Below are positions 11,366-22,237 of a DNA stretch of 64,000 bases, piece after piece. Location: positions 603,572-667,571 of the forward strand of contig MNCI01035156.1 in assembly GCA_015680685.1 (NCBI GenBank). Reading direction: 5' to 3'. How positions within the stretch are numbered: the first letter of the stretch is position 1; each line of letters starts with the position of its first letter. The DNA comes from Gnetum montanum (Eukaryota; Streptophyta; Gnetopsida; Gnetales; Gnetaceae). The translations under genes and the position numbers were made by a program. The notes under the pieces were generated by a model that worked only from the letters and a program-made list of their open reading frames with translations, searched no databases and had not been told where the DNA came from.

Positions 11366-14300
11366 TCTTCTAAAGACTCTTAAAAATGTTACCAAATATT
11401 TCCCTATCTGCATTGATTTTAAAGAACTAAATGAAGAAACCATGAAGGATGACTATCCTTTACCTAGTATTGATCAACTTATTAATACTACAACCGAACA
11501 TGCCTTGTTATCTCTTATGGATGGATTCTTGGGATATAACCAAACTAGGATAAGGCTAGAGCACTAGCTCAACACAACCTTTGTGATTCCATGGGGTAAT
11601 TTTTGTTATACCATGATGCCCTTTGGCCTCAATAATTCTAAAGAAACATACCAAAGAGTCATGACCTATATCTTTAGTGATTACATGTTAGGTTTACTTA
11701 ATGGTTATGTAGATTACATAGATGTGAAGTCTAAGATAGCTAATGGCCATGCCAAAGACCTAGATATTGTGCTTAAATGATGCCTTAAATATGGGCTCAG
11801 TCTCAATCCTAAGAAGTATGTCTTCAATATCAAGACCAGTAAGATGCTAGGTTTTTGATCTTTGAAGGAGGGATACACATAGATCTTGATAAGGTTAAGG
11901 ACATATCCAAATTAGCAGCACCTACCAATCTTAAAGAGCTTCAAGGATTAGAAGGCAGCCTACAATTTATCCATAGGTTTATCACTAGACTTATGTATAA
12001 GTTACAACCCATGCATCACTTGCTTAAGAAAGGAGTTTATTATTAGTGGATGGCTCAATTCTAAGAAGCCTTTGAAAACTCGAATCAAAAATTAACACAA
12101 CTACCAACAATCCATCCTCCACAAGATGGTAAACCATTTTACATTTACCTTATCATCTCTGATGCATCCATTGCCTCTTTACTCTATCAGTATTGTGATG
12201 ATAGAGCAGAAATGCCTATTTACTACCTTATTCATGCATTAGTAGCCCACGAGACTTGATACACTAAAGTGAAGAAGCATTTTCTAGAACTAGTCTTCTC
12301 TTTGAATAAATGCAAACACTACCTCTTTAGAAGCCAAGTCAATGTAATTTGCAAGGACAACATACTCAGAGCCATAACAACCAACATCTATGAAAGTAGT
12401 CATATAGCCCAATTTAAATCCATAACTACAAAGTTTAACTTCCATTACGTTTCTTAGTCCTTAACAAAAGGTCAAGCTATAGTCATATAGCTCACAATTT
12501 TTCCTATTGATGACCAAGTAGCCATAGATCCTAAGTCCTCTAACGAACACATTAACATAGTTAGCCAAGTGCCTAAGTGTTATGAGGTAGTTATGAACTT
12601 TGGTAGAGCTTCAACTGCCCATGGGGCTAGTGCTACTGCCATCATAACATTCCCATCTAGTGAAATCCAATCCTTTGCCTATTGTTTTGGGTTCTCATGT
12701 ACGAAAAAAATAGCAAAATATGAGGGTTTAATCAGAGGAATGATGGTATCTCATGACCTAGGAATTAGACGCCTAGCCATCAAAGGCTCACAACTCATGG
12801 TTAACTAAGTAACCAAAGTCTATGCATGAAAAGCTAAGCATTTACAACCTTACTATGACATAGGAAAGTAATTATTACAACAATTCATAAATGTTGATAT
12901 CCAACACACACCTTAGAATGAAAATTCCATAGCTAATGCAATTGCAACATTAGCCCTTAGTGTGATTCTAGATGTATTTAGGAAGTTAGCCACCTTAGCT
13001 ATGGACTGCACTACTTCCATTAAACAAAACATTGAGGATACCTTTGTGGCCATTATTCCTACTACTCCTTCCAAGGAGTGGTATGATGATGTCAAATTTT
13101 ACCTTATGCATGGTGAATCCTTACAAGGCCTGATTACTTCTTAGAAAGATATCATACACAAGTGATCAAAGCAGTATGTCATCATAGGTGATAATATGTT
13201 ATGTCAACAGTCTTATGATCGCATACTCCTAAAGTGTAGGTAGAACCAAAGCTAGAATAGTCCTAAAGGAGGTTCACAAGGGTGTTTCTGGTGTACATAT
13301 AGGACCTAGAGCCATGGCTACTAAAATTATATGGTTAGGCTACTATTGGCTCCATATGGAAAATGACTACCTACAAAAGGTTAAGCAATGTAGCACATGC
13401 TAATGATATAGCAACTTGATGCATGTATCACCAACTGGGTTGCATATGACCTAGATAACATGGTCATTTCAATGATGGGGGTTAGATAGCATTGGATACA
13501 CAACACCTAAATCTACTACAAGGCATAGTTTCATCATCACCACAATCAAATACTTTACTAAATGGATTGAAGCTATTCCCCTAAAGAAGATCATTTTGAA
13601 AAAGTTTGCAAATTTATCCTAGATAACACTGTAGCTTGTTTTGGCATACCCATGAGCATATTTATGTATAATGAACCTAAATTTAGTAGTTGAGAAACCA
13701 AGGGCTTTTTTCACAACCTAGGCATGAAGCATTCTTTCTTGTTCCCTTACTATCCCCAAGCCAATGAACAAGCAAAAGCAAGCAACAAGGCCATCATCAA
13801 CTTGCTTAAGAAGATGCTCAATAATAGCAAGTAGAAGTGGCATGAGTGGCTTGTCCATGCAGTATGGACATATAGAAAAACCTATTGTATGGCAACCAAC
13901 ATGACCCCTTATAGCCTTGTTTATGGTTCTGAAGTTGTTTTACCTCTTGAATTGTAGGTACCATCATTCTGAGCAGCCTTCATTGATTTCATCAATGATG
14001 GTCAAAGTAAGGACTTGTGGATAATAGTGCTAGATTCGATGGAAGAGCAGCATTTGCAAGTGCTTGTTCACATCAAGCACTATCAAGAGAGGTATAAGTG
14101 ACAACATCACCATAACTTGACCATGCACAAGATCAAGAATGGAGACCTCATCCTCAAGGCCATCCATGAGCATGTGGCCAAATTCTCAGCCAACTAGGAA
14201 GGGCCCTTCCATATCACTCGAGCCCATGAAAATAAAGTATTTAGAATAGCCTACATGGATGGGAATGAGCTAGCTAATCAAGTGAATCATTCCTATCTAA

Positions 14301-14390
14301 ATCCATACTACATGTAGCTAACAAATTGTCAACAAGTGAGCTTGCTTTCAATTGTCCGCTACAACTTGAAACTAGCAACATAGCCTACTA
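11366..14390 (+). pseudogene. Tat-lineage Ty3/gypsy pol: RT, RNase H, second RNase H, integrase
   Basis: It starts inside RT (FPICIDFKELNEETMKDDYPLP, about 11398-11465), then MPFGLNNSKETYQRV and YVDYIDV (11708-11728; the second Asp of the usual YVDD is Tyr). RNase H follows (IISDASIASLLYQY; FSLNKCKHYLF). A second RNase H at 12569-12960 (GRASTAHGASATAIITFPS, KIAKYEGLIRGM, NAIATLAL) sits between RNase H and integrase, the diagnostic Tat-clade order. Integrase shows MYNEPKFSS, YYPQANEQAKASNKAI, WAVWTYRKT-like and GSEVVLPLEL, with many stops. Gag, protease, PBS and 5' LTR are absent: the copy begins at the LINE junction. Confidence 0.85.
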
Positions 14391-15005
14391 GGGCCTTAAA
14401 CTAGTACCATGGCCTGCAATAGCCTTAAACTAGAAATAATGGTGTCCTCGATAGCTTGATTATCATGTGGTCTTTATGGATTGTAATGTCATAATATGCA
14501 GTGGTCTTTTGCATTCTTTGTTGGTGCCTCTTGGGTTAATCCTCTAGACACCAACAAAGAGGGGCCATTGAAACACCACAGAATTTTTCATGTTATAACT
14601 AATCTTTGTCATGTAGCTTTCACCGCATGGAACTCGAGGCAAAATGTCATTCTAAATATGAAAATTATAATCCAAAATGGATGATTTCACATACTTTATA
14701 CCTTTGGGGCTGAAAAATGCCTCATAAGTGATTAAAGCCTCATTCTCCAAGTGAAAAAAAAGTTACATAGTTTCTATATTTTAGCTTGGGAAGGTTAAAA
14801 ATTCCATTTGGAATGCAAAAAAAGGTAGTTTGATGGGTTTTATGGGTGGAAACCATTTTTCTATGGTGAAAACACATGTAGGGAAGTAGATCTCACCTAT
14901 CCCTATCATGATAGGATGAGGGGTTTGAAATCTTTCCTCTCTTCAATGTGGAGACCAAAGGAACATTTTTGGAAACTTTCTCCTAAAATTAAAAAGTTTC
15001 GTACC
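14391..15005 (+). other. 3' untranslated part of the Tat-type element
   Basis: No frame is maintained after the integrase tail. The sequence repeats short phrases such as GCCTTAAACTAG (14392, 14423) and leads into a 20-bp tandem array. Tat elements usually carry a long 3' noncoding region between pol and the 3' LTR, which fits. The LTR boundary cannot be placed because no second LTR copy exists in the window. Confidence 0.5.
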
Positions 15006-15147
15006 AGCTTGGAAACTTTTCCCCTAGCCTAGAAAATTTTCCCCTAGCTTGAAAAATTTTCCCCTAGCCTGGAAAGATTTTCTCTAGCCTAGAAACTTTT
15101 TCCCCAGCTTGGAAAGTTTCTTCCCTAACTTGGAAAATTCAAACCCC
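15006..15147 (+). repeat. Minisatellite, 20-bp unit x 7
   Basis: Units begin at 15006, 15026, 15046, 15066, 15086, 15106 and 15127 with the form AGCCTGGAAAATTTTCCCCT. The last two units are one base longer. Copies differ by 1-5 bases. It lies inside the 3' region of the Tat-type element, where such arrays are common. Confidence 0.9.
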
Positions 15148-16120
15148 TAGCATGGAAGCCACAAGGAGTAAGATTTGTCAAGTTATGCACTTCAACATTG
15201 ACCAACCATGTCAACAAGCATGGTGGAGAGCTCAACATGGAAGATTCATCTCCAGTGTGGAAAAGGTAAGCCGATTACTATTTTTAGTAAATGGAATGGC
15301 CATGGGTAGAAGCACTTACTATTTTTAGTAACCCCCAAATTTGGGTGCCCATTTCACCTAAATTTAGCAGCCAATTTGTAGCAAAATTACCTCAAATTTG
15401 TAGCCCATTTTGCAACCAATTTGTAGCCCCATTCATGTTCCAAAGACCCTATAAAAGTGAAACTCCAACATCATTGAAAGGTTTTGGTTCCACATCATTT
15501 ACTAGTTGAGAAACTATTGGCCATACAAGAAATTTTGGTTTTAGATTTTTTGACAAGTTCAACAACTTTTGGCCATACAAGCAATTTTGGTTCCACATTT
15601 TTTGACAGGTTCAGTTTTGACATAATTTACAAGCTCAAAAAATTTGGCACACAAGAACTCTGAAGAAAAAAGAAACATTGCACCAAACTCCACTCCTAGG
15701 GCATTTTCAGGCACTCAAGGGCTCTCGCAAGTTCCCACACTTGTAGTCTCCTGAACCCTAGTGTGGAAGCATTGAGGCCTTGAGATTGGGTGAATTTTGA
15801 TGTTAATACAACACTTCTAGGATTCCAAACCTAACATGGAGCAACTTAGTATCCAAATATTTCCCCTTTCTCACCTCGTAGCATGCGTTAAGGAATCTCC
15901 TTGTGAAATACTTTATGTAAGATCTTGTTAATCACTTCTATCTTAAACAACTATAGAGGATAGATCATAAATAAGCATAAATTTAAAATATTAATAAAAG
16001 TGATTTGGCCAATAACTGATGTAATAGAAAATATCATTAATAAAATAACAATTCAAATGGTAATATTAATAGCCCAAAAAAAGAAAACATTATATTCTAA
16101 TACCTATAGAAATCATAATA
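15148..16120 (+). other. Probable LTR-like tail of the Tat-type element; no gene
   Basis: A + strand TATA box (TATAAAAG, 15450-15457) is followed by two ~52-bp direct repeats (15519-15570 and 15571-15622, core GGCCATACAAG). There is no coding frame. The segment looks like the U3/R part of an LTR placed downstream of the Tat pol, but the ends are undefined. From about 15850 to 16120 nothing recognisable is seen. Confidence 0.4.
15450..15457 (+). promoter_or_regulatory. TATA box in Tat LTR-like segment
   Basis: TATAAAAG in the context CCCTATAAAAGTG, downstream of the Tat pol and in its orientation. A plausible LTR promoter element, no more. Confidence 0.35.
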
Positions 16121-16136
16121 TATTTAAATTAACAAT
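16121..16136. repeat. SINE target duplication, left copy
   Basis: TATTTAAATTAACAAT, identical to 16283-16298. Sixteen bases is typical of LINE-mediated SINE insertion. Confidence 0.8.
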
Positions 16137-16282
16137 GAGTTATTAGTCTAGTGGTATGGGTCTTGGCCTCATAACCCTAGGTCACAGGTTCGATTTTACT
16201 ATGTAGCACTAAGTTATAAACTTCTATAAATCTTAGGCTATACCAATGTTTCAATTATTTTGGGTTCCAATACCCCATAAAA
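16137..16282 (+). mobile_element. tRNA-derived SINE, copy 1
   Basis: A 146-bp insert between perfect 16-bp direct repeats. It carries an RNA polymerase III A box (TAGTCTAGTGG, 16144-16154) and B box (GGTTCGATT, 16187-16195) at tRNA-like spacing, and ends in CCCATAAAA. It shares its body with copies 2 and 3. The internal promoter would drive transcription from the + strand. Confidence 0.8.
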
Positions 16283-16298
16283 TATTTAAATTAACAAT
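16283..16298. repeat. SINE target duplication, right copy
   Basis: Perfect match to 16121-16136. A shorter version (TATTTAAATTA) recurs at 16565-16575 after copy 3, so the same A/T-rich target seems to have been used or copied again. Confidence 0.75.
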
Positions 16299-16404
16299 TA
16301 GATGTTACCCTAGTCGTAAGACACTTGATTTGGAAGCTCCAGGTTAGGGGTTTGATTCTAATGGGCAATGCTAAGTTATATAAAGTTCTAATAAGACTAC
16401 ATAT
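16299..16404 (+). mobile_element. tRNA-derived SINE, copy 2
   Basis: The A-box region is decayed (CCCTAGTCGTAAG) and the B box reads GGTTTGATTC (16349-16358). It shares AGACACTTGATTTGGAAGC with copy 3, directly downstream, and with it forms a head-to-tail dimer. Confidence 0.72.
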
Positions 16405-16564
16405 CTTGAGGTGTTAGTCTAGTGGCAAGACACTTGATTTGGAAGCACTAGGTTATAGGTTTGATTCTAGTGGGAAATATTGAGTTATATACAATTCTAA
16501 TTGGACTATATATCTTAGGGTGTATCTATATTACAATTGTTTAAGGATTCAATCACCCATAACT
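16405..16564 (+). mobile_element. tRNA-derived SINE, copy 3
   Basis: A box TTAGTCTAGTGG (16414-16425) and B box GGTTTGATTC (16458-16467). The tail CAATCACCCATAA resembles the end of copy 1. It is followed by TATTTAAATTA, part of the duplicated target. Confidence 0.75.
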
Positions 16565-16575
16565 TATTTAAATTA

Positions 16576-16984
16576 TATAATCAAATACTAATTTCATTTA
16601 CAAGATATTTTCTACATAATTGTAGGATCTAAAACACCTAAAATCTAAGCTAAAGACATGGTCAAAATTAAGCATTCAAACATCTTTAGAATTATTCATT
16701 TCATTTTAACATCACAACATTATTCTCTTCAACAAAATACCTTGTAGATTCTACAGCTCCAAAATCAATGAACATAATCTCAAACTAAAAATATGTCTAC
16801 ACCAAATCTATTTTTCCTTACAATAATACCCTACTAAGTACTAATTTGGGACTCGTGTCATTTGTTGGTTTACCAAGGTACAAGTTAGAGTTTGAATGCC
16901 TATAATAATTTTTTATTGTTAAGCAGTAAAAAGGGATTTAATTAGAAGAACAAAAAAAATAACAGCCATGCATCTACCATGGTG
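16576..16984. other. No feature recognised
   Basis: A/T-rich sequence without an open frame, repeat or motif I can support. Confidence 0.5.
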
Positions 16985-17190
16985 ATCTTTTTTGAAACCA
17001 TTGGTAATGCTATGTTTCAGAGGAAATGAAGCCACGTTGAATTTAGAAGTTTCCATAAGCATGATACACGCTTCCCAAAAATCAAGGTTAACATTGCTGA
17101 CTGGAATGGACAGAGGATGGTGGAGCATGATGTCAATATGTGATCCAACAGCTAATATTAATTCAGCAGCCTTCAAGTCATCTGTGTGTC
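16985..17190 (-). pseudogene. Unidentified coding-like fragment
   Basis: The minus strand encodes DDLKAAELILAVGSHIDIML, then HHPLSIPVSNVNLDFWEACI and MLMETSKFNVASFPLKHSI. Its amino-acid make-up is like a conserved globular protein and unlike the retroelements around it. Downstream (left) a GT follows CACCATG at about 16980 and would suit a splice donor. Upstream the frame continues poorly past 17190, where LEDLVANLV in another frame suggests a shift or exon border. I do not recognise the family. It may be a gene fragment captured by a transposon or an isolated pseudoexon. Confidence 0.3.
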
Positions 17191-17199
17191 TTACACAAG

Positions 17200-18358
17200 G
17201 TTTGCAACCAAGTCTTCAAGCTTAAGTCACATTGCTTTTCAATTATGTGTGACCTGCATGAATATGGCTCTTAAACGCCAAATCCACGTCTTAGCTTTTC
17301 CTAACACACCAAATTCTAAATCTTGCAAATGTTATAATTTGAAAAAAGTGTTCGGAGAACAGGAGTTGAATGAGTACCCTGTTCTTACGGAGCATAGTAT
17401 AGATTTATAGATATATATTAATTGATTAATTTATCCGAATGTGCTGATGACTTGCATTCATAATAAATCGCATACATTTTGCACTAAGGCTAACTACAGT
17501 ACAGGCAACTTGCAACTTGCCTCGTGCTTGGATATTTTAAACTTGGCTAAATAAACTCTTCCAAATTTTTAAAACCAATCAAACAAAGCCGTCTCTGAAT
17601 TTACCGACTCTTCTAAATTTTAACCTGGTCAAACAAAGCTAGTTAGTAGCCGATGATTTAAGTTAGCGTTTTCCTGCTAATACAACATGCCATGGTAGTC
17701 TAATAGTGTCTTTATTTTAATAATTTTGAAAAATATATCAGATATTCTCATTCTAATAGTTTAATAGCATTCATAGTTTTAAAACTTACATAGCTTTTCA
17801 AAGTTAACACCTCTCCTGTATAAGTAGGATTAAAATTAGATGAATAACAAACTAAGAAAAAATAAAATAAAATCTTATTTGAAGCTTTATTACCTCTGAA
17901 GACCTATAAGATCTACTAGAAAAATATTATATTTTTATTAAAAATAAAGATAAACTCTACAAATTAACCAAGTATCATTGGGGCATCAAAAACATATCAT
18001 ATAAGCCTTTTACTATAGCATTATAATATTGTCTCAAATGGGTAGTCATAGTACAAAAAAGAAACACATGTAACTCACTTTTAAGGGCTCATAATGTGCA
18101 CAACCTACAAATGCACTTTTTTGAGGGGAGTTGAATCCACCTTTCACTTTCAATTCTAAGATGATGAGAACTTAAGCCAAGTTTGCTAGTAGCATTTTGA
18201 TACTTGATTGGAATAGTAGCTAAGAAATAGTGAGCTTCTAATCTAGTTTATTAGATCTACTGTGATGTAAATAAAATTGTCATTTGCCTTTTACATTGAA
18301 CCATATATGTGTTGAAACCTTATACTTGCCTATTACATGTCCTACCAAAAGATATTTC
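17200..18358. other. No gene recognised
   Basis: An A/T-rich intergenic stretch. Two related phrases, CTCTTCCAAATTTTTAAAACC and GACTCTTCTAAATTTTAACC, with nearby CAAACAAAGC (about 17548-17640), form a diverged ~60-bp duplication. Nothing else stands out. Confidence 0.5.
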
Positions 18359-18690
18359 TATTGATACCTAAAACTTTGTCACATAGCAACATTCAGAAAA
18401 ACGTGTTTTGAGAGACTACTACCTAGGGTGTCTCTCATATAGGTACGAAAACCCAAGACTAGTCTTAGTTGGTAAAGGTAATGTGGTATTTTAACAAGTA
18501 AAAATTATCACATTAAATAATGCTAATAACTTTAAATAACTTTGGCAAGGAAATCTAAATAAAATAATTATCCATATTGGTAAGGAAATTTAAATCTTAT
18601 AACTGTCCATTTTAGAAAATGAAAGTTTAAAGTAAGAGAGAAATTAACATAAACTTCAAATACAAATAGAGGCTTTAAATTTAAAATGGT
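18359..18690 (-). repeat. Diverged LTR related to element G (21929)
   Basis: TTGATACCTAAAACTTTGTCACA...GAGAGACTACTACCTAGGGTGTCTC runs parallel to TTGATGTGTAAATTTTGGACACA...GGAGACTATTGCCTAGGGCACCTC at 21931. The A/T-rich remainder shows similar order. Orientation is taken from element G. No partner LTR is seen, so this is a solo or truncated copy. Confidence 0.55.
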
Positions 18691-18768
18691 ATTTCTTGAC
18701 TGCATATGAAATAACACGCAACAAAGATGAGCTCATAGCTCTTGGAATAACAAATAACAAAAAGGTTA

Positions 18769-18894
18769 AAACAAATGACTTAGCTCTATATAGAGCTTCA
18801 GATGGATAGCCTCTTGTGCAAGCTTGTTTGCCTTAACCTCTAGGAAGCACACCTCCTTCAACAAGTCTACACCTTCACTTTCCCTAATCCATTA
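18769..18894 (-). pseudogene. Coiled-coil ORF fragment
   Basis: The minus strand reads EGVDLLKEVCFLEVKANKLA then QEAIHLKLYIELSHLF: a short heptad-like stretch rich in Leu, Glu and Lys, just inside the diverged LTR at 18359-18690. It is similar in style to the coiled-coil ORFs at 21, 44, 48 and 61 kb, but too short to prove kinship. Confidence 0.35.
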
Positions 18895-20626
18895 ACATAG
18901 CCTCTAATTAGACTACATCCGGAAGCACCTCCAAATTTGGTTTTGTAATGAAACTAGAGAAAGGATTCTTAGGACCTCCTTGCCTAGGTCGAACGCCCTA
19001 ATTTGCCAAAAATCCCACACCCATTTAATAGTGGGGAAGGCATTATCAGTTTTGATTTCCCTCCTCTTCCTCAATTCCTATCCTATTGAAACTTGCATAC
19101 CAACCATGAAAGTGAAAGCCACACTACTAAGAAATATAAACAAAGACTATTAAATGTTTCATTAGCATGCATTACCCATAAGAGTACGTAACTTCCCCTA
19201 AGAGAATTGAAACACATAGGAAAATAGATACTTTATGGATAAATCCAAATCTATAAAGGGAAAATGAAATGAACAAGATCAAATACAATATTAGAATTAT
19301 TGTTGTTTGGCTGATTGTCATAGGATTGGATGGTGCAACCAAGGAATGAAAATAAAGTAAAATGAAACATAAGAAAACAAGGTAACAGTCCTTGCTGCAC
19401 CCTTCTTACAGCCAACAACCAGGGTTAATGCAGCGACACCCTACACTGGGCTGCACAAAACCACACTGAGCCCACTTTGCCACCCACACCAATCACCATC
19501 TTTCGCATCAACAAAATTCATCTAGCCACGATCAAACAAAGGTGGCCTGGAAGCCTACCTCTATCAGCATGGCAAAGACAGACCGAAATGAGAGTGACCA
19601 TGCTGAATACTCATGCTCTGATTACTTAGTCATGACTTGTCCTTCAAATGATGGTCATGACTGCACCCACTGCATCATTGTTGTTGTATGCATGCATAGG
19701 TCTTGCCAAGAAAATGAGAAAAGACAAGGCTGAGGCAGTGTCAGTGACAAGGGAGAACCCCTAGAAATTACTCAAGCTTAGCTTCTCTAACATCGGCTGC
19801 ACAAATTTGCTATTGATTATGAAGGTTGATGGTTCTAGTTCTACAAATTGAAGGATTTGTACAACTTGTGGGAGGCACTTCTCCATGATTGTGAAAACAT
19901 GCAAGGATACTATTGTTTGTGGATCATTGGTATGGATGTCTATTAAGGGCAAGATTATGAGGAGGCTGTTAGCAGTGTTGTTGTTGTGGAAGAGAATGAG
20001 GTGGTACAATAGGTTATGGGATTATGTGGAGTGTTATTCCCAGTTTCCTACACCAATATTATATCAAATTTAAATAAAGAAAATTGTAGGAAATAAAAAA
20101 TACATAGAGTTTCCCTGGAGAAAACCTTCAAGGTGAAAAGCATCAACAGAAAATTAGCTCTTGGATCGTTAGCTGCAAAGCTTTAGAAGATTGAAGCTCA
20201 AGGAGAATTTACAAAGGAAAGAAGATGATTCTCAAGGTTATGCTTTGAAAAATGTGATGCTTAGATCCTCCCTTTTAGCTCCTTATATATTATCATCGGT
20301 TACAAAAATAGACTCGTAGTATAAGGGATAGTTATTTTATTTTTGGAAGAAATAAGTTAGCCTAAAATTAATGGATTGATTGACCAAAATAGAAAATCAA
20401 ATATGGATGAGGATAGTAAGTAGATAACAGATGGTGGAGAGTGAAGGAAGATTTTCCTTCAATAACCATCATAATTATTAGGAAACGAATCAAGCAAAAA
20501 AAAACAAGAATAGAAAAAACAAGCACACATAGAACATATAATTTTTGTTGTTCAGCAAGATCACAATGCTAATTCAAGACTGCACTAGAGTTTCATTATG
20601 TATTTTTGCATATTATAATTATACAA
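18895..20626. other. No gene recognised
   Basis: Short frames on both strands show no domain or codon pattern. 19380-19540 is locally richer in G+C (CAGCGACACCC, GGGCTGCAC). 20040-20330 has the feel of an LTR end (CTTATATATTATC with poly-purine flanks) but no partner copy lets me call it. Confidence 0.4.
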
Positions 20627-20797
20627 GAGTTTTGGAACATTACATAAATATGCATAAAGAAACCGTTCATAACTGAGATAGGAGAGTTTTAGAATGTTAC
20701 ATAAATATGTAGAAAGAAAACATTAGTAACCAAAATAAGAGAGTTTTGGAACATTACATAAATATGCATAAAGAAACCATCTGTAACCAAAATTGAC
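20627..20797. repeat. 57-bp tandem repeat x 3
   Basis: Units start at GAGTTTT 20627, 20684 and 20741, each containing ACATAAATATG.A.AAAGAAA and ending AACCAAAAT or a variant. The first and third units are closer to each other than to the second. Confidence 0.9.
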
Positions 20798-20999
20798 CCA
20801 TGACCCAATAATCTAAATCAATCATCACATGACTCCAACAATCCCCCACTTGGAGATTGATCTAAGAAAAAAAAATCTTGCAACCTTGCTTCTCCCATGT
20901 ACACCATTAACTCCTAGTGTGGCATCTCCTCATCACTAATCATGGAGGCCTACTAAGGAAACAAGAGAATTGCTACTAAGAACACAAGGATGACAAACA

Positions 21000-21880
21000 T
21001 TGAGAAGCTATTAAATGTTCTCAAAAAAAAGTATCCACCAATTAAGAAAACAATTTATGAGAGTTAACCAAGACATGAACAAATTGGCTAGAGAAAGTTG
21101 AACCCTATCAATGAAAGAAGTCCATGTTATCCATCAAAAATCAACAATCGAAAGCAGCACATGGCTAAATGAGGCCAAGAAACATGAAAGGCTCAATGAA
21201 CACTTCAGATACCATGTGGGTATGTATAAGAAAATTAATAAGAAAGAAATCTAGATGGCTAAAGCTAAAATTAGTTCAATCACTAGATAGACACATCATT
21301 GGTAGCCAAGTCTAGATAGTCTCACCTATGTTCACCAAGCCAAAATGAAGAATAAAAACCTATAGATTGAAGATCTAATAGAATACATGGGATTAGCAAA
21401 CCTTTAGTATGCTACAAACAAACCAAGAACTGAGCTAGAATAATATGTAGCTACAGTATATGCCATGCATGAAAAAACATTTGTCGATCAGAAGGATGCA
21501 CAACAGAAATTGCATATTGTAAACTTTGAGCTTGAAATAGTGAAAGCCATCTACCAAGATTAAAAAGATGTAGTAGCAAACTTGACCTAATGAATGATAA
21601 GTTACCAAGAATTAAGAGAGGTGATTAGGTCATTTGAGAAAGAAAGAAGGCAGTTTGCACCTTCGTATGTGAAAGCCAACAAAATGTTTCCGTAGCTGTC
21701 ATGCCCATGGAAAGTTCCAATGCCATCAAACATTGTAGAGTTTACCTAAAGATTAGAGGAGGAGAAGCTTTAAATGCTACACAACCATTATCAATTTTAG
21801 AAGCTTGATGACAATGTAAAAAGGTTGAAAGATGAGCCACCAGAATTGGGAAATTAAAGGCTACATTGAGCTTGATATTT
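21000..21880 (+). pseudogene. Coiled-coil ORF, third-ORF type
   Basis: In one + frame with several stops one reads IEDLIEYMGLANL, YVATVYAMHEKTFVDQKDAQ, QKLHIVNFELEIVKAIYQD, SYQELREVIRSFEKERRQF and LEEEKL...DDNVKRLKDEPPELGN. It aligns over about 120 residues with the pseudogene at 48.0-48.7 kb (IQEMTRYIEFANLWYAN, KQKLETINTKLKVLKAKF-like, DYQDLQHAIKVF). Leu/Ile heptads indicate a long coiled coil. No membrane segment or enzyme motif is visible. In the 48-kb copy it lies just upstream of a PPT and 3' LTR, the place of the env-like ORF in Athila elements. Confidence 0.6.
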
Positions 21881-21928
21881 TATTTTGTTTTGTTTTATTC
21901 TATTATTATTATCATGTGTTCATAATGT

Positions 21929-22208
21929 TGTTGATGTGTAAATTTTGGACACACCAACACCTGTGAAAGATTGTTAAAACTCGTTTTAGGAGACTATTGC
22001 CTAGGGCACCTCCCGTATGGGTATGGAAACCCAGGAATAGTCTCGGCTGAAAGGGCTATGTGACAAAAACAATAATAATAATATTTTTAAACAAGATATT
22101 AAAAAACTTAAATTTAATAATAATATTGAAAACTTAAATAATTTGTGCAACTTTAAAAGAGTACAATAAATAATGCAAAATAAAAATTTAAATTAAAAGA
22201 GTACAACA
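21929..22208 (-). repeat. 3' LTR of element G (about 280 bp)
   Basis: It aligns with 27024-27251 from TGTTGATG through AATAAATAATGCAAAATAAAAAT. This copy has about 30 extra bases near 22110-22140 (AATTTAATAATAATATTG). The inner boundary, at TACAACA near 22208, is approximate. Confidence 0.7.
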
Positions 22209-22237
22209 TAAAATTACTTCTCTACAAGTGAGTATCT

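Noticed and set aside
11136-11567. Open frame of 143 codons on the + strand
   Set aside because: It crosses the LINE/gypsy junction and only partly follows each RT frame; a chance open frame, not a gene.
16137-16564. Possible tRNA genes because of A and B boxes
   Set aside because: No cloverleaf with a full acceptor stem can be drawn; the target duplications and repeated bodies show SINEs.
20627-20797. CRISPR-like spaced repeats
   Set aside because: A direct 57-bp tandem repeat without spacers, in plant DNA.
20800-20900. Copia-type LTR boundary at CAATCCCCCACTTGGAG
   Set aside because: No partner LTR, PBS or copia domain found nearby.
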